Assembly: GCA_910585625.1 (NCBI GenBank) | Contig: CAJUFQ010000024.1 | Location: 1-58,850 of the forward strand | DNA: 58,850 bases | Origin: an uncultured Lachnospiraceae bacterium | GTDB taxonomy: Bacteria; Bacillota; Clostridia; Lachnospirales; Lachnospiraceae | Direction of reading: 5' to 3' | Shown: positions 6,128 to 14,684 of the stretch, piece by piece | Numbering within the stretch: the stretch's first letter is position 1 | How the letters are laid out: each line of letters starts with the position of its first letter | Position numbers and translations under genes: made by a program | The notes under the pieces: model-generated | The model's database searches: none | What the model was told of the DNA's origin: nothing | What the model saw: the letters and a program-made list of their open reading frames with translations, nothing else

Positions 6128-8101
6128 ATGAAAAGCATTCGGACAAAAATTACAGTATGTCTTATTTTGACTGTTTTGATTGGACTGGTTGCATCTGGTT
6201 CTTCAAGCATCATCCTAAACTACAATAGCACGATGGCTACGGTAGAGCAGATGATGAGCCAAACGGCAGTCTTGGCGGCAGGACGTGCGCAGCAGGAGCT
6301 GCAGGCATATAAGAACGTTGTCATGGAGGTGGGATGTATCCCGCAACTATCCGATCCGGAAGTAGCAGTAGAAAAAAAGCAGGACATCATCAATGGCCGC
6401 GTTTCTATGCATGGTTTCCAGAGGGGGAATATTGTAGGCGCGGATGGAATCAGTATCTTTGACGGGAATGATTATTCAGACCGTGAATATGTACGTCAGG
6501 CCATGCAGGGAAAAGTTTTTGTCTCGGAGCCGCTAATAAGCAAAGTTACGGGAGAATTATCCATTATGGTAGCGGCGCCTCTTTATGCGGAGGGGGATTA
6601 TGGGAAAGGCATTGTCGGTGTTGTATATTTTGTTCCGCATGAAACCTTTTTGAACGATATTGTATCGGCTATACAGGTTGGTGAAAATAGCAGAGCCTAC
6701 ATGATTAATAAGAACGGCGGCACGATTGCTGACATTACGCTTGATACAATTACGGTTCAAAATATAGAAGAGGAAGCGCAGAAAGATTCCTCGCTGCAGG
6801 AGCTGGCGGCAATTCACGCCGAGATGCGTCAGGGGAAAAATGGGTTCGGAAGCTATACAAACGGAGAAGACAAAATGTTTGCGGCCTACGCGCCCGTGCT
6901 GGATACAGACGGCTGGAGCATCGCAGTGACCGCGCCGCAGCTTAACTATCTTGCATCCACGCGGGACGCAATGGTCATCAATATAGCGGTAATCGTGGTA
7001 TCCATATTGATATCAGTTATTGTCGCGTTGGCTCTTGCCCTCAACATTGGCAGACCTATGAAGGCCTGCGTGAATCGGATGAAACTGCTTGTGGAGGGAG
7101 ATTTGGAGACGCCTATGCCCAAGATTTCCAACAAGGATGAAACAGGTGTGCTTGTCAGATCTACTGAGACCCTTGTGGAGGGGTTGCGAATTGTTATCAA
7201 TGACATCAGCTATCTGCTCAATGAGATGGCAAATCAGAATCTGAATGTTCATACAGAGCATGAGGAGGTATATGTCGGCAGTTTTCAGGATATCCTGCAT
7301 TCCATGCGTAATATGAGGCTCGAGCTGAGCAGCGCTATGCGTCAGGTCAATCATTCGGCAGAAGAGGTCGCAAATGCCAGCCATCAATTATCTTCGAGCG
7401 CGCAGACGCTTAGCCAGGGGACCACGGAACAGGCCGGTTCCGTACAAGAATTGGCAACACGGATTAACATGATTTCTGAGGAGGTGAAAGATACGGCGGA
7501 TGGGGCGCTGGATGTCAGGAGCCAGACACATCAGACCGGAGAAGAAGTGTTCCTATGTAACCAGAAGATGCAGAATCTGGTAGAGGCCATGGAAAAGATT
7601 CGGACCAGTTCTGAGGAGATTGAAAAAATCCTCAAGACGATAGATGACATCGCGTTCCAGACGAATATACTTGCCCTGAATGCGGCAGTGGAGGCGGCCA
7701 GGGCCGGCAGCGCAGGGAAGGGGTTTGCTGTTGTTGCAGAGGAAGTTCGGAATTTGGCAGGAAAATCTGCGCAGGCGGCTCAAAATACATCCGAGCTGAT
7801 TGCTAATTCTACGGATGCAGTACATATTGGTACGGGAATTGCCCAAAATACGGCAGATGTTCTGCTAGATGTCGTAAACAGTATTAAGTCTGTGGTGGAT
7901 GCCATTGACCATATTGCAATAGTATCTAATGAGCAGTCACAATCGGTTGAACAGGTTTCGGAAGGAATAAATCAGATTTCAGTTGTTGTACAGAGCAACA
8001 GTGCAACTGCAGAGGAGGGCGCGGCCGCAAGCGAGCAGCTTTCCGCCGAAGCAGCCAGCTTAAAGGAATTGGTAGATCGGTTTACACTTGCCTCCGACTA
8101 A
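6128..8101 (+). CDS. Methyl-accepting chemotaxis protein with dCache sensor
   Basis: This 657-residue transmembrane receptor has an N-terminal membrane helix (about 8-30) and an extracytoplasmic dCache-type domain (about 35-275, with DGNDYSDREYVRQAMQG and the small-molecule-binding fold signature GIVGVVYFVPHETF). A second membrane helix (about 280-304), a HAMP linker, and a cytoplasmic signalling coiled coil follow. The hairpin tip is GKGFAVVAEEVRNLAGKSAQ (about 531-550), preceded by AFQTNILALNAAVEAARAG. It should couple ligand binding to CheA/CheW and motility. The start follows CAGGAGG. It stands alone, with its own promoter and a long leader; no che genes are nearby. The ligand is unknown, with amino or organic acids common for dCache. 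Confidence 0.92.
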   Translation: MKSIRTKITVCLILTVLIGLVASGSSSIILNYNSTMATVEQMMSQTAVLAAGRAQQELQAYKNVVMEVGCIPQLSDPEVAVEKKQDIINGRVSMHGFQRGNIVGADGISIFDGNDYSDREYVRQAMQGKVFVSEPLISKVTGELSIMVAAPLYAEGDYGKGIVGVVYFVPHETFLNDIVSAIQVGENSRAYMINKNGGTIADITLDTITVQNIEEEAQKDSSLQELAAIHAEMRQGKNGFGSYTNGEDKMFAAYAPVLDTDGWSIAVTAPQLNYLASTRDAMVINIAVIVVSILISVIVALALALNIGRPMKACVNRMKLLVEGDLETPMPKISNKDETGVLVRSTETLVEGLRIVINDISYLLNEMANQNLNVHTEHEEVYVGSFQDILHSMRNMRLELSSAMRQVNHSAEEVANASHQLSSSAQTLSQGTTEQAGSVQELATRINMISEEVKDTADGALDVRSQTHQTGEEVFLCNQKMQNLVEAMEKIRTSSEEIEKILKTIDDIAFQTNILALNAAVEAARAGSAGKGFAVVAEEVRNLAGKSAQAAQNTSELIANSTDAVHIGTGIAQNTADVLLDVVNSIKSVVDAIDHIAIVSNEQSQSVEQVSEGINQISVVVQSNSATAEEGAAASEQLSAEAASLKELVDRFTLASD

Positions 8102-8179
8102 CTGTAATGAGGCAGAATAGCGGCGTACAATAGAAATTATAGCTTGGCAAGCCACAATCAAAACTATCATGTGAAAGGG

Positions 8180-8220
8180 CGGGAGGCCCCTGGGACAGAA
8201 AACGTCCCAGGGGCCTCCCG
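8180..8220 (+). terminator. Perfect 17-bp GC-rich hairpin
   Basis: CGGGAGGCCCCTGGGAC (8180-8196) and GTCCCAGGGGCCTCCCG (8204-8220) pair perfectly around AGAAAAC. There is no T-run after it, so it may stall or protect the chemoreceptor mRNA end rather than be a textbook terminator. Confidence 0.6.
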
Positions 8221-8460
8221 CAATGTATGTAAAATACTACCCTACATTAATAGTAACAATCCAGATATGCCAATCATGACGGTTTTTTATAAAAAATTTA
8301 TAATTTATGACATAAAATACTTATTTAGGGGAAATAGAGAATATTTGGAAATTTGCTGCCGTCTGGCAAGGTTTCTCTGCGTGCCAGGCCGCAGGATGAA
8401 CGCAACCTTGTCCGTGGGGGTTGAGTATCCCCATTATTTAGTTTCCTAGTACCCAAAGGG

Positions 8461-8522
8461 GACTGTCGCACGAATATATTTACTCATTCTGTCTATGTTG
8501 ACAAAGGCAGCAAGACCTTTTG
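8461..8522. repeat. Degenerate copy of MITE-like inverted-repeat element
   Basis: The first 25 nt (8461-8485) are identical to 37939-37963. Further on, CATTCTG and GCAAGACCTTTTG match the complete element read in the opposite orientation. Its right terminal repeat is no longer recognisable. The copy is therefore a decayed or rearranged relative of the 105-bp element near 38 kb. Confidence 0.6.
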
Positions 8523-8645
8523 GGACTTAAATATTAGCTGTTATAAAAAATGGGGAAACTTAAATTGTGGGGATATTGACGAATGGATTAAACTAAAATA
8601 TACTTAATTTTATGGAAGCAAGACGTTGGCACGGAAGGAGAAGCG

Positions 8646-9305
8646 ATGGCTTTAAAGGAAGCGATGCATGAGAGGCATATGGTGCGTAAATACACAGACA
8701 AGGAACTGCCTCCTGACATAGTGCAAAAACTGAATCAGCGTATCGCAGACCATAATGAGAAAAATAACCTGGCAATAAAGCTGATGGTGAACGATGGCGG
8801 CGCGTTCCATGCATTTCTTAAGCTTATACTTGCCAAAGGGGTTAAGAATTATTTTATCATGGCAGGGAAAGAATCATCTGATTTGGACGAAAAATTAGGA
8901 TATAGTGGTGCCGATCTCATGCTTTATGCCCAGACGCTTGGGCTTAATACTTGGTGGGTCGGCGGTACGTTCAGCAGGAAAGCAGTGGCTGAGAAAGCAT
9001 GGGGAAGGAAAGCTGTCGGCGTAGTTGCTGTCGGCTATGGGAAGAGCCAGGGGGTGCCGCATAAGACGAAGGCAGCAGATGAGGTAAGCGAATATGATGG
9101 GGAGATGCCTGGCTGGTTTCGGAAAGGGACAGAGGCTGCGCTCCTTGCGCCTACCGCATTGGCGAAACAGGCATTTCATATCGAAGTCCGAGAAAACCAG
9201 GTGTCCTTTTCTTGTGATAATGGGATATTTTCGGGGGTAGATACTGGACTCGTAAAATATCATTTTGAGTTGGGAGCCGGGAAAGAGAATTTTACTTGGA
9301 CATAA
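8646..9305 (+). CDS. Nitroreductase family protein
   Basis: This 219-residue protein opens with EAMHERHMVRKYTDKELP, the classical FMN-binding start of nitroreductases (RHxVRxY), and carries LGYSGADLMLYAQTLGLNTWWVGG, the second cofactor segment (quoted in part: YAQTLGLNTWWVGG). It looks closest to the TM1586-like group, which can have unusual activities or act as FMN storage or sensor proteins. It should be a cytoplasmic flavoprotein using NAD(P)H. GGAGAAGCG precedes the ATG. A macro-domain gene follows after 16 bp and both are probably one transcript. Confidence 0.85.
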   Translation: MALKEAMHERHMVRKYTDKELPPDIVQKLNQRIADHNEKNNLAIKLMVNDGGAFHAFLKLILAKGVKNYFIMAGKESSDLDEKLGYSGADLMLYAQTLGLNTWWVGGTFSRKAVAEKAWGRKAVGVVAVGYGKSQGVPHKTKAADEVSEYDGEMPGWFRKGTEAALLAPTALAKQAFHIEVRENQVSFSCDNGIFSGVDTGLVKYHFELGAGKENFTWT

Positions 9306-9321
9306 GAAGGAGTGTGGCAGA

Positions 9322-9837
9322 ATGATAAAGATGGTGCAAGGAGACATAACAAAGATTATAGATGCAGACGCGATTGTGAATGCAGCGAATGAATCCCTTC
9401 TTGGCGGAGGGGGCGTGGACGGAGCGATACACCGTGCCGCCGGGCCGGAACTTCTGGACGAATGCAGGAAGCTTCACGGGTGCGGTACGGGAGAGGCGAA
9501 AATTACTAAGGCATACAATCTGCCTTGCGAATATGTCATCCATACGGTTGGACCGGTTTGGCGAGGCGGCAATAAGGAGGAGGATAGGCTGCTGGCAGAC
9601 TGTTATAGGAATTCCCTGCAGTTAGCGAAAGAGAACGGAATCAGGAAAATAGCATTCCCTTCTATTTCGACTGGCGTCTACCGTTTCCCGGCAGAGCGGG
9701 CGGCGGGACTGGCAGTCAAGACGGTTAAGGAATTTTTGGACAAGAATGCAGATGACTTTGATTGGGTGGAGTGGGCGCTGTTTGACAATCAGACGTATGC
9801 TGCTTATCTGGATGCATATATGCGGATCTGTGGGTGA
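9322..9837 (+). CDS. Macro-domain protein, O-acetyl-ADP-ribose deacetylase type
   Basis: The 171-residue protein is a single macro domain. It shows GDITKIIDADAIVNAANESL, the glycine loop GGGGVDGAIHRAAG, and FPSISTGVYRFPAERAA, all diagnostic of the YmdB/MacroD class. That class removes O-acetyl from ADP-ribose or hydrolyses ADP-ribose from proteins. The catalytic-loop asparagine (NAAN) and aspartate (GGVD) are both present. I start it at 9322, where AAGAAGGAG lies upstream; a longer frame would overlap the nitroreductase. The pairing with a flavoprotein may reflect NAD-linked metabolism, but this is inference. Confidence 0.92.
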   Translation: MIKMVQGDITKIIDADAIVNAANESLLGGGGVDGAIHRAAGPELLDECRKLHGCGTGEAKITKAYNLPCEYVIHTVGPVWRGGNKEEDRLLADCYRNSLQLAKENGIRKIAFPSISTGVYRFPAERAAGLAVKTVKEFLDKNADDFDWVEWALFDNQTYAAYLDAYMRICG

Positions 9838-9937
9838 AATAAGAAAGTAACATTATCTGGCTGTGCCTTCTGAACATGACACATAGCTGGCATGTTTCTT
9901 GTGGTATCCTGAAAGAAAAAATAGGAGGTATGGGAAT

Positions 9938-10198
9938 ATGGCTGAATCAAGATGTGGGCTTCTCTGCAGTGCGTGCAGTTTCCGGGAGGAGATGGGGTGT
10001 AAAGGATGTGCTGAAATGGACAAGCCTTTTTGGGCAGATGCGTGCCCTGTGAAATCCTGCTGTGAGAGCAAAAACCAGCAGCATTGCGGGGAATGCGATG
10101 ACTTTGTGTGTTCTGTGCTGCATACATTTGCCTATGATATGGAGCAGAGTGACAATGGAGCGAGGATTGAACAGTGCAGGAAATGGAGCGGGAAATAA
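9938..10198 (+). CDS. DUF3795-like small Cys-rich protein
   Basis: This 86-residue protein has twelve cysteines in pairs (CGLLCSAC, CKGC, CPVKSCC, CGEC, VC), the pattern of DUF3795 proteins, which probably bind zinc or an iron-sulfur cluster. The function is unknown. The ATG at 9938 follows ATAGGAGG. It stands 100 bp after the macro-domain gene and may be co-transcribed. Confidence 0.75.
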   Translation: MAESRCGLLCSACSFREEMGCKGCAEMDKPFWADACPVKSCCESKNQQHCGECDDFVCSVLHTFAYDMEQSDNGARIEQCRKWSGK

Positions 10199-10272
10199 GT
10201 GACAGGGTGCAGCGGGCGATTGACTGCTCAAAAAGGAAGTTCTTAAAAAAATATTAAAGTCAGATATTTTGA

Positions 10273-10301
10273 TTGTCTCTCGGGAAGTCTTGTGCTATAA
10301 T
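10273..10301 (+). promoter_or_regulatory. Promoter of the PAP2 gene
   Basis: TTGTCT (10273-10278), a 17-bp spacer and a perfect TATAAT (10296-10301) lie 42 bp before the PAP2 start codon. Confidence 0.7.
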
Positions 10302-10343
10302 GCAATTTGATAATGGACTGACAAGAATAAAAGGTGGTTAATA

Positions 10344-11036
10344 ATGAGAGACAAGTTAAGAGAGTTACTTTACCGTTACCGTCATGGCTGGATTTTATCA
10401 TACCTGGTCATCTATCAGATGTGGTTTATCTATGTAGAGCGCACGGTGACGAGGCGTTTCCATATCGTACATATGGCAGTGGACGACTATATTCCGTTCG
10501 TGGAAATATTTATCGTCCCTTATCTTCTGTGGTTTGGCTATGTAGCGGTTGCAATTACATGGTTCTTCTTCAAGGATGTGCAGGATTACTACAAGTTATG
10601 TGCGTTCTTGTTTGTGGGCATGACAGTCTTCCTTGTCGTGTCGACCGTATACCCCAATGGGCATTATCTCCGTCCCAGGGTGTTTGAGAGAGATAATATA
10701 TTTATTTCAATGGTGAAAGGGCTTTACATGATTGATACGCCGACGAACCTGTTCCCAAGCATCCATGTGTATAATTCCATTGGCACGCATCTGGCGGTCA
10801 TGCACAGCGAGAAGCTGAGAGAGAAAAAGTGGGTCAGGAGGTCGTCGTTTGTGTTGATGGCCACAATCATTGCTTCTACGATGTTCTTAAAGCAGCATTC
10901 TGTCTTCGATGTGCTTACCGGGTGTGCGATGGCGCTTGTGATGTATACGTTGGTATATGCGAGAGAGTGGCAATTTGGCAGGAGGCAGACATTTGAAGGG
11001 CAGTATCGGGAGAAAAGAAGATATAGGGAGATTTGA
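10344..11036 (+). CDS. PAP2-family membrane phosphatase or lipid phosphotransferase
   Basis: This 230-residue integral membrane protein has about six hydrophobic segments and the three PAP2 motifs in altered form: YLRPRVF, PSIHVYNS (PSxH in place of PSGH) and STMFLKQHSVFDV, which supplies the catalytic His and Asp. The PSxH form and the KQHxxxDV ending recall the PAP2_3/inositol-phosphorylceramide-synthase-like branch. The substrate may thus be a polyprenyl or lipid phosphate. The active site should face outside. RBS AAGGTGG precedes the start. It is 43 bp before an Hpt gene on the same strand. Confidence 0.85.
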   Translation: MRDKLRELLYRYRHGWILSYLVIYQMWFIYVERTVTRRFHIVHMAVDDYIPFVEIFIVPYLLWFGYVAVAITWFFFKDVQDYYKLCAFLFVGMTVFLVVSTVYPNGHYLRPRVFERDNIFISMVKGLYMIDTPTNLFPSIHVYNSIGTHLAVMHSEKLREKKWVRRSSFVLMATIIASTMFLKQHSVFDVLTGCAMALVMYTLVYAREWQFGRRQTFEGQYREKRRYREI

Positions 11037-11079
11037 GCGTTTTAGCTCGGATATTAAATGAAACGAAAGGAAAAGTATC

Positions 11080-11430
11080 ATGAATATGTTAGAAGAATTA
11101 AAGGGTTTAGGTGTTAATGTTGACGAGGCTTTGAAGCGTCTGGGAGGCAATGAGGCATTTTATAAGAAGATGCTGGGGCGCATCCAGTCTATGTTGGAGG
11201 AGACCACGGTAAATCCCGAGTTTGATGCAAATGATTATCAGGAAGTGATTGAGAATGCGCATGCTATCAAGGGAGCCACAGGCAATCTCTCCCTTACGCC
11301 ACTGTACAAGGCGTATACCGATATTGTGGATTTGCTGCGTCAGGGCAGTCCTGAGGAGGCGAGGAAGATACTTGTGGATATCCTTCCGGTGCAGGCCCAG
11401 ATTATCGAGGTCATCAATAAGTACAAATAA
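11080..11430 (+). CDS. Stand-alone Hpt (histidine phosphotransfer) domain protein
   Basis: The 116-residue protein is almost entirely an Hpt four-helix bundle, with the phospho-accepting His at about residue 61 in HAIKGATGNLSL. Hpt proteins pass phosphate between receiver domains in multi-step phosphorelays. No kinase or response regulator is nearby, so the partner must be encoded elsewhere. The start at 11080 follows AACGAAAGGAAA. Placement between PAP2 and asparagine synthase genes gives no obvious functional clue. Confidence 0.85.
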   Translation: MNMLEELKGLGVNVDEALKRLGGNEAFYKKMLGRIQSMLEETTVNPEFDANDYQEVIENAHAIKGATGNLSLTPLYKAYTDIVDLLRQGSPEEARKILVDILPVQAQIIEVINKYK

Positions 11431-11507
11431 AAAGTTTTCAGATTGCCCACATATTTTTTCTTATTTCGCGATATAATGGAATAAATGTGAAAATAGGAGC
11501 AAACGAT

Positions 11508-13364
11508 ATGTGCGGAATAGCAGGATTTTATCATAGAGAAAAGGACTATGGGAAGGATGGGACGTATTATCGTTCCATCCTTGTTGCTATGCATGAGAAG
11601 CTGTGCAGGAGGGGGCCGGATGATGCGGGGGTCTATCTGCAGGGGCAGTGTGGGCTGTCCCACAGCCGTCTGTCTATCATTGATTTGTCTGGCGGGCATC
11701 AGCCCATGGTTCGCAGGCAGGGAGAGCGTTCCTGTGCAATCGCATATAATGGAGAGCTTTATAATGCGAGAGAACTGCGTAGGGATTTGGAGCAGAGAGG
11801 CTGGCAGTTTGAGACAACTTGCGATACGGAAGTGATTCTGTTGGGATTTATGGAGTACGGAGCAGAAATTGCCTCTAAGCTGAACGGCATTTTTGCATTT
11901 GCCATTTTGGATGAGCGGGAAGATATGGTTTTTCTCTTCCGCGATCCCATGGGCGTAAAGCCTTTATTTTATATGAAGAAGGATGATGAACTGATATTTG
12001 CCTCAGAGCCCAAAGGCATTCTGGCTCATCCTTCTGTGACGGCGGAGCTTGACAGGGAAGGGCTGAATGAGGTTTTCGGCATTGGCCCGGCGCGCAGCGC
12101 AGGATGCGGCGTGTTCCGGGGCATGAAGGAATTGTGTCCGGGAGAATACGTTACTTATGGAAGAAAACGGGCGCTCCAGCGCAGGATTTACTGGAGGCTT
12201 GAGAGCCGCCCGCATACAGATAGCTATGAGAGGACGGTCGAGGAAGTTTCTGTCTTGGTTCAGGATTCCATCCGTCGGCAGATGGTATCAGATGTGCCAA
12301 TCTGCACATTCCTGTCCGGAGGCGTTGACAGCAGCCTGGTGTCTGCAGTGTGCGCCGCAGAGCTGAAAAAGCAGGGAAGAAGGCTGACGACGTTTTCTTT
12401 TGATTTTGTGGATAACCAGAAGAATTTTAAGGCCAATGCGTTCCAGCCGTCCCAGGACAGACCATATGTGGAAATGATGGCGGATTATATCGGCTCCGAG
12501 CATCATTTCCTGGAATGTGACAACCAGCATCAGGTGGGGATGCTATATGACTCCGTGAAGGCGCATGACCTTCCGGCGATGGCCGATGTGGATTCATCCA
12601 TGCTCTATTTCTGCTCTCAGGTCAGCAAGAGCCATAAGGTGACGCTGACCGGAGAGTGCGCAGATGAGATTTTTGGAGGGTATCCCTGGTTCCACCGCAA
12701 GGACTGTTTTGAGGCGGATACGTTTCCTTGGACTATGGATCTGTCCCCGCGGAAGGCGCTGCTTGCAGATGAGTTCCTGGACTATCTGCGCATGGATGAG
12801 TACGTGAGGGAACGTTACCAGCAGTCTGTCGCAGAAACGCCCAGATGCCCTGAGGACAGCCCGGAGGAGGCAAGGCGGAGGGAAATTTCCTGGCTGAATA
12901 TCCGATGGTTCATGCAGACATTGCTAAACCGCATGGACCGCACCAGCATGTACAGCGGATTGGAAGCGCGGGTGCCATTTGCAGATACACGGATTGTCCA
13001 GTATGTGTGGAATGTCCCCTGGGAGATGAAAGCGAAGGACGGCGTGGTCAAGAATCTGTTAAGGCAGTCCGGCAGAGGGCTTTTGCCAGAGGAGGTGTTG
13101 TTCCGCAGGAAATCTCCCTATCCCAAAACGTACGACCCTCGCTATGAAAATCTTTTAAAGGTCAGGGTACGCCAGCTGCTGATGGATGGCAGCGCCCCGG
13201 TGATGCAGTTTTTAAATAAGGATAAAGTGGAATTGTTCCTGGCGCGTCCTTCTGATTATGGGAAGCCGTGGTATGGGCAGTTGATGGCAGGGCCGCAGAT
13301 GCTTGCCTACCTGATTCAGATAAACGCATGGATGGAGGAGTATGAAATTAAGGTGCGTGGTTAG
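11508..13364 (+). CDS. asnB: Asparagine synthase (glutamine-hydrolysing)
   Basis: This 618-residue two-domain enzyme makes asparagine from aspartate, glutamine and ATP. The N-terminal glutaminase domain begins MCGIAGF, so the start is fixed at 11508 because Cys2 becomes the N-terminal nucleophile. It continues with RRGPDDAG, LSHSRLSIIDL and YNGELYN. The synthetase domain has the pyrophosphate loop CTFLSGGVDSSLVSAV and the C-terminal MDRTSMYSGLEARVPF. Length and motifs match the family. TAGGAGC lies upstream. A -10-like TATAAT near 11474 suggests its own promoter, though I found no convincing -35. A terminator follows. Confidence 0.95.
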   Translation: MCGIAGFYHREKDYGKDGTYYRSILVAMHEKLCRRGPDDAGVYLQGQCGLSHSRLSIIDLSGGHQPMVRRQGERSCAIAYNGELYNARELRRDLEQRGWQFETTCDTEVILLGFMEYGAEIASKLNGIFAFAILDEREDMVFLFRDPMGVKPLFYMKKDDELIFASEPKGILAHPSVTAELDREGLNEVFGIGPARSAGCGVFRGMKELCPGEYVTYGRKRALQRRIYWRLESRPHTDSYERTVEEVSVLVQDSIRRQMVSDVPICTFLSGGVDSSLVSAVCAAELKKQGRRLTTFSFDFVDNQKNFKANAFQPSQDRPYVEMMADYIGSEHHFLECDNQHQVGMLYDSVKAHDLPAMADVDSSMLYFCSQVSKSHKVTLTGECADEIFGGYPWFHRKDCFEADTFPWTMDLSPRKALLADEFLDYLRMDEYVRERYQQSVAETPRCPEDSPEEARRREISWLNIRWFMQTLLNRMDRTSMYSGLEARVPFADTRIVQYVWNVPWEMKAKDGVVKNLLRQSGRGLLPEEVLFRRKSPYPKTYDPRYENLLKVRVRQLLMDGSAPVMQFLNKDKVELFLARPSDYGKPWYGQLMAGPQMLAYLIQINAWMEEYEIKVRG

Positions 13365-13406
13365 AATTATAAGAGGACTTTGGCGGTTACACCCCTCATG
13401 AAAATA

Positions 13407-13456
13407 AAAACTCAGTCTCTTTTAAGTTCATTGGAAGAGCCTGAGTTTTCCTTTTC
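13407..13456 (+). terminator. Terminator after asnB
   Basis: AAAACTCAG (13407-13415) pairs with CTGAGTTTT (13441-13449), extended by CTCTT/AAGAG after one mismatch, and runs into TTTTCCTTTT. A further copy of GCCTGAGTTTTC follows at about 13469, perhaps a duplicated arm. Confidence 0.7.
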
Positions 13457-13529
13457 ATTTGGAAAGCCTGAGTTTTCTGTTCCGTGGAAGTCTGAATTTA
13501 TTAACAAAGTATAAATTATCAAAATCCTA

Positions 13530-13558
13530 TTGACAATGAAATTTGATAGTGCTATCTT
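13530..13558 (+). promoter_or_regulatory. Heat-shock operon promoter
   Basis: TTGACA (13530-13535), 17 bp, then TATCTT (13553-13558) is a good sigma-A promoter placed just before the CIRCE element. Confidence 0.85.
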
Positions 13559-13571
13559 ATGTACATAGATG

Positions 13572-13598
13572 TTAGCACTCTTGAAAGTTGAGTGCTAA
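13572..13598 (+). promoter_or_regulatory. CIRCE operator (HrcA binding site)
   Basis: TTAGCACTC (13572-13580), nine spacer bases, then GAGTGCTAA (13590-13598) is an exact match to the CIRCE consensus. HrcA binding here represses the hrcA-grpE-dnaK-dnaJ operon until heat shock titrates GroEL. It overlaps the transcription start region and ends 24 bp before hrcA. Confidence 0.98.
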
Positions 13599-13622
13599 CA
13601 ACGAAGCGGGAGGAAGGTTGCG

Positions 13623-14663
13623 ATGCAGGAACTGGATGAACGGAAAAGGAAAATTTTAAACGCCATTATCCGCAATTATCTGGACACTGGCGAACCGGTA
13701 GGCTCCAGGACAATTTCTAAGTTTTCGGATCTGAATTTGAGTTCTGCGACAATCCGTAATGAAATGTCAGATTTGGAGGAACTGGGCTATATCTTACAGC
13801 CGCATACTTCTGCGGGCAGGATTCCTTCCGATAAGGGCTACCGTTTTTATGTAGACAACCTGATTGCAGATAAGGACCGCGAGGTCACGCAGATGAAGGA
13901 GTTTATGATTGAGCATACGGAGCGGGTGGAACAGGTACTGCAGCAGATGGCGAAGGTTCTGGCCGCAAATACCAATTATACCGCAATGATTACGGCTCCG
14001 TCTTATCAGCGGAATAAAGTGAAGTTCCTGCAGCTCTCACAGGTGGATGAAGAGCAGCTTCTGGCTGTCATCGTTACGGAGGGCAATCTGGTTAAGAATA
14101 AGATGATTTCTACCAGGGAAGCCTTAGATAATGAAACGTTGCTGAAGCTGAATATCCTTTTAAACAGCAGCCTGAACGGCCTTTCAGCAGACCAGATTAA
14201 TTTGGCCACGATTGCCAAGCTGAAAGAACAGGCCGGAATCCACAGCAACATTGTCAGCGACGTGCTGGATGCGCTGGCAGGAGCCTTCCAGGAGGACGAA
14301 GAGCTTGAAGTCTACACAAGCGGCACTACCAACATCCTCAAATATCCGGAACTGAGCGATTCACAGAAAGCCAGCGAGTTATTGAATGCCTTTGAGGAGA
14401 AGCAGCAGCTGGTGACATTGGTCAATGAAACGCTTTCCTCCGGGGAGCAGACGGGCATCCAGGTATACATCGGGGATGAGTCTCCGATACAGAACATGAA
14501 AGATTGCAGCGTGGTGACGGCAACGTACCAGATTGGAGAAGGGATGCAGGGGACTATCGGGATTATCGGGCCCAAACGGATGGATTACGAGAATGTGATG
14601 GATAATCTGAAGACTCTTAAGAGTCAGCTGGATTCCGTGTTTCGGCAAAATAAAGATAAATAA
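13623..14663 (+). CDS. hrcA: Heat-inducible transcription repressor HrcA
   Basis: This 346-residue repressor binds CIRCE. It has an N-terminal winged helix (about 1-75: LDTGEPVGSRTISK, SSATIRNEMSDLEELGYI, HTSAGRIPSDKGYRFYVD) and the ligand/dimerisation domain ending GIIGPKRMDYENVM. Length is normal. The start follows GGGAGGAAGG. It is the first gene of its own autoregulated operon, 24 bp after CIRCE. Confidence 0.97.
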   Translation: MQELDERKRKILNAIIRNYLDTGEPVGSRTISKFSDLNLSSATIRNEMSDLEELGYILQPHTSAGRIPSDKGYRFYVDNLIADKDREVTQMKEFMIEHTERVEQVLQQMAKVLAANTNYTAMITAPSYQRNKVKFLQLSQVDEEQLLAVIVTEGNLVKNKMISTREALDNETLLKLNILLNSSLNGLSADQINLATIAKLKEQAGIHSNIVSDVLDALAGAFQEDEELEVYTSGTTNILKYPELSDSQKASELLNAFEEKQQLVTLVNETLSSGEQTGIQVYIGDESPIQNMKDCSVVTATYQIGEGMQGTIGIIGPKRMDYENVMDNLKTLKSQLDSVFRQNKDK

Positions 14664-14684
14664 ACAAGCAGAGAGGTGAAGGAT

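Larger units (their letters stand above)
8102..8645. other. Gene-free stretch with hairpin and MITE-like remnant
   Basis: This holds a 17-bp hairpin (8180-8220) that probably ends the chemoreceptor transcript and a degenerate copy of the repeat seen whole at 37939-38043 (here 8461-8522). A 101-codon open frame at 8144-8449 reads straight through the hairpin and shows no protein-like features. No RNA gene was recognised. Confidence 0.5.

Noticed and set aside
8144..8449. 101-codon open frame after the chemoreceptor
   Set aside because: It reads through the 17-bp hairpin and has no ribosome site or protein-like composition.
14676..14684. GTG start for grpE
   Set aside because: The GTG is part of the GAGGTG ribosome site for the ATG at 14685.
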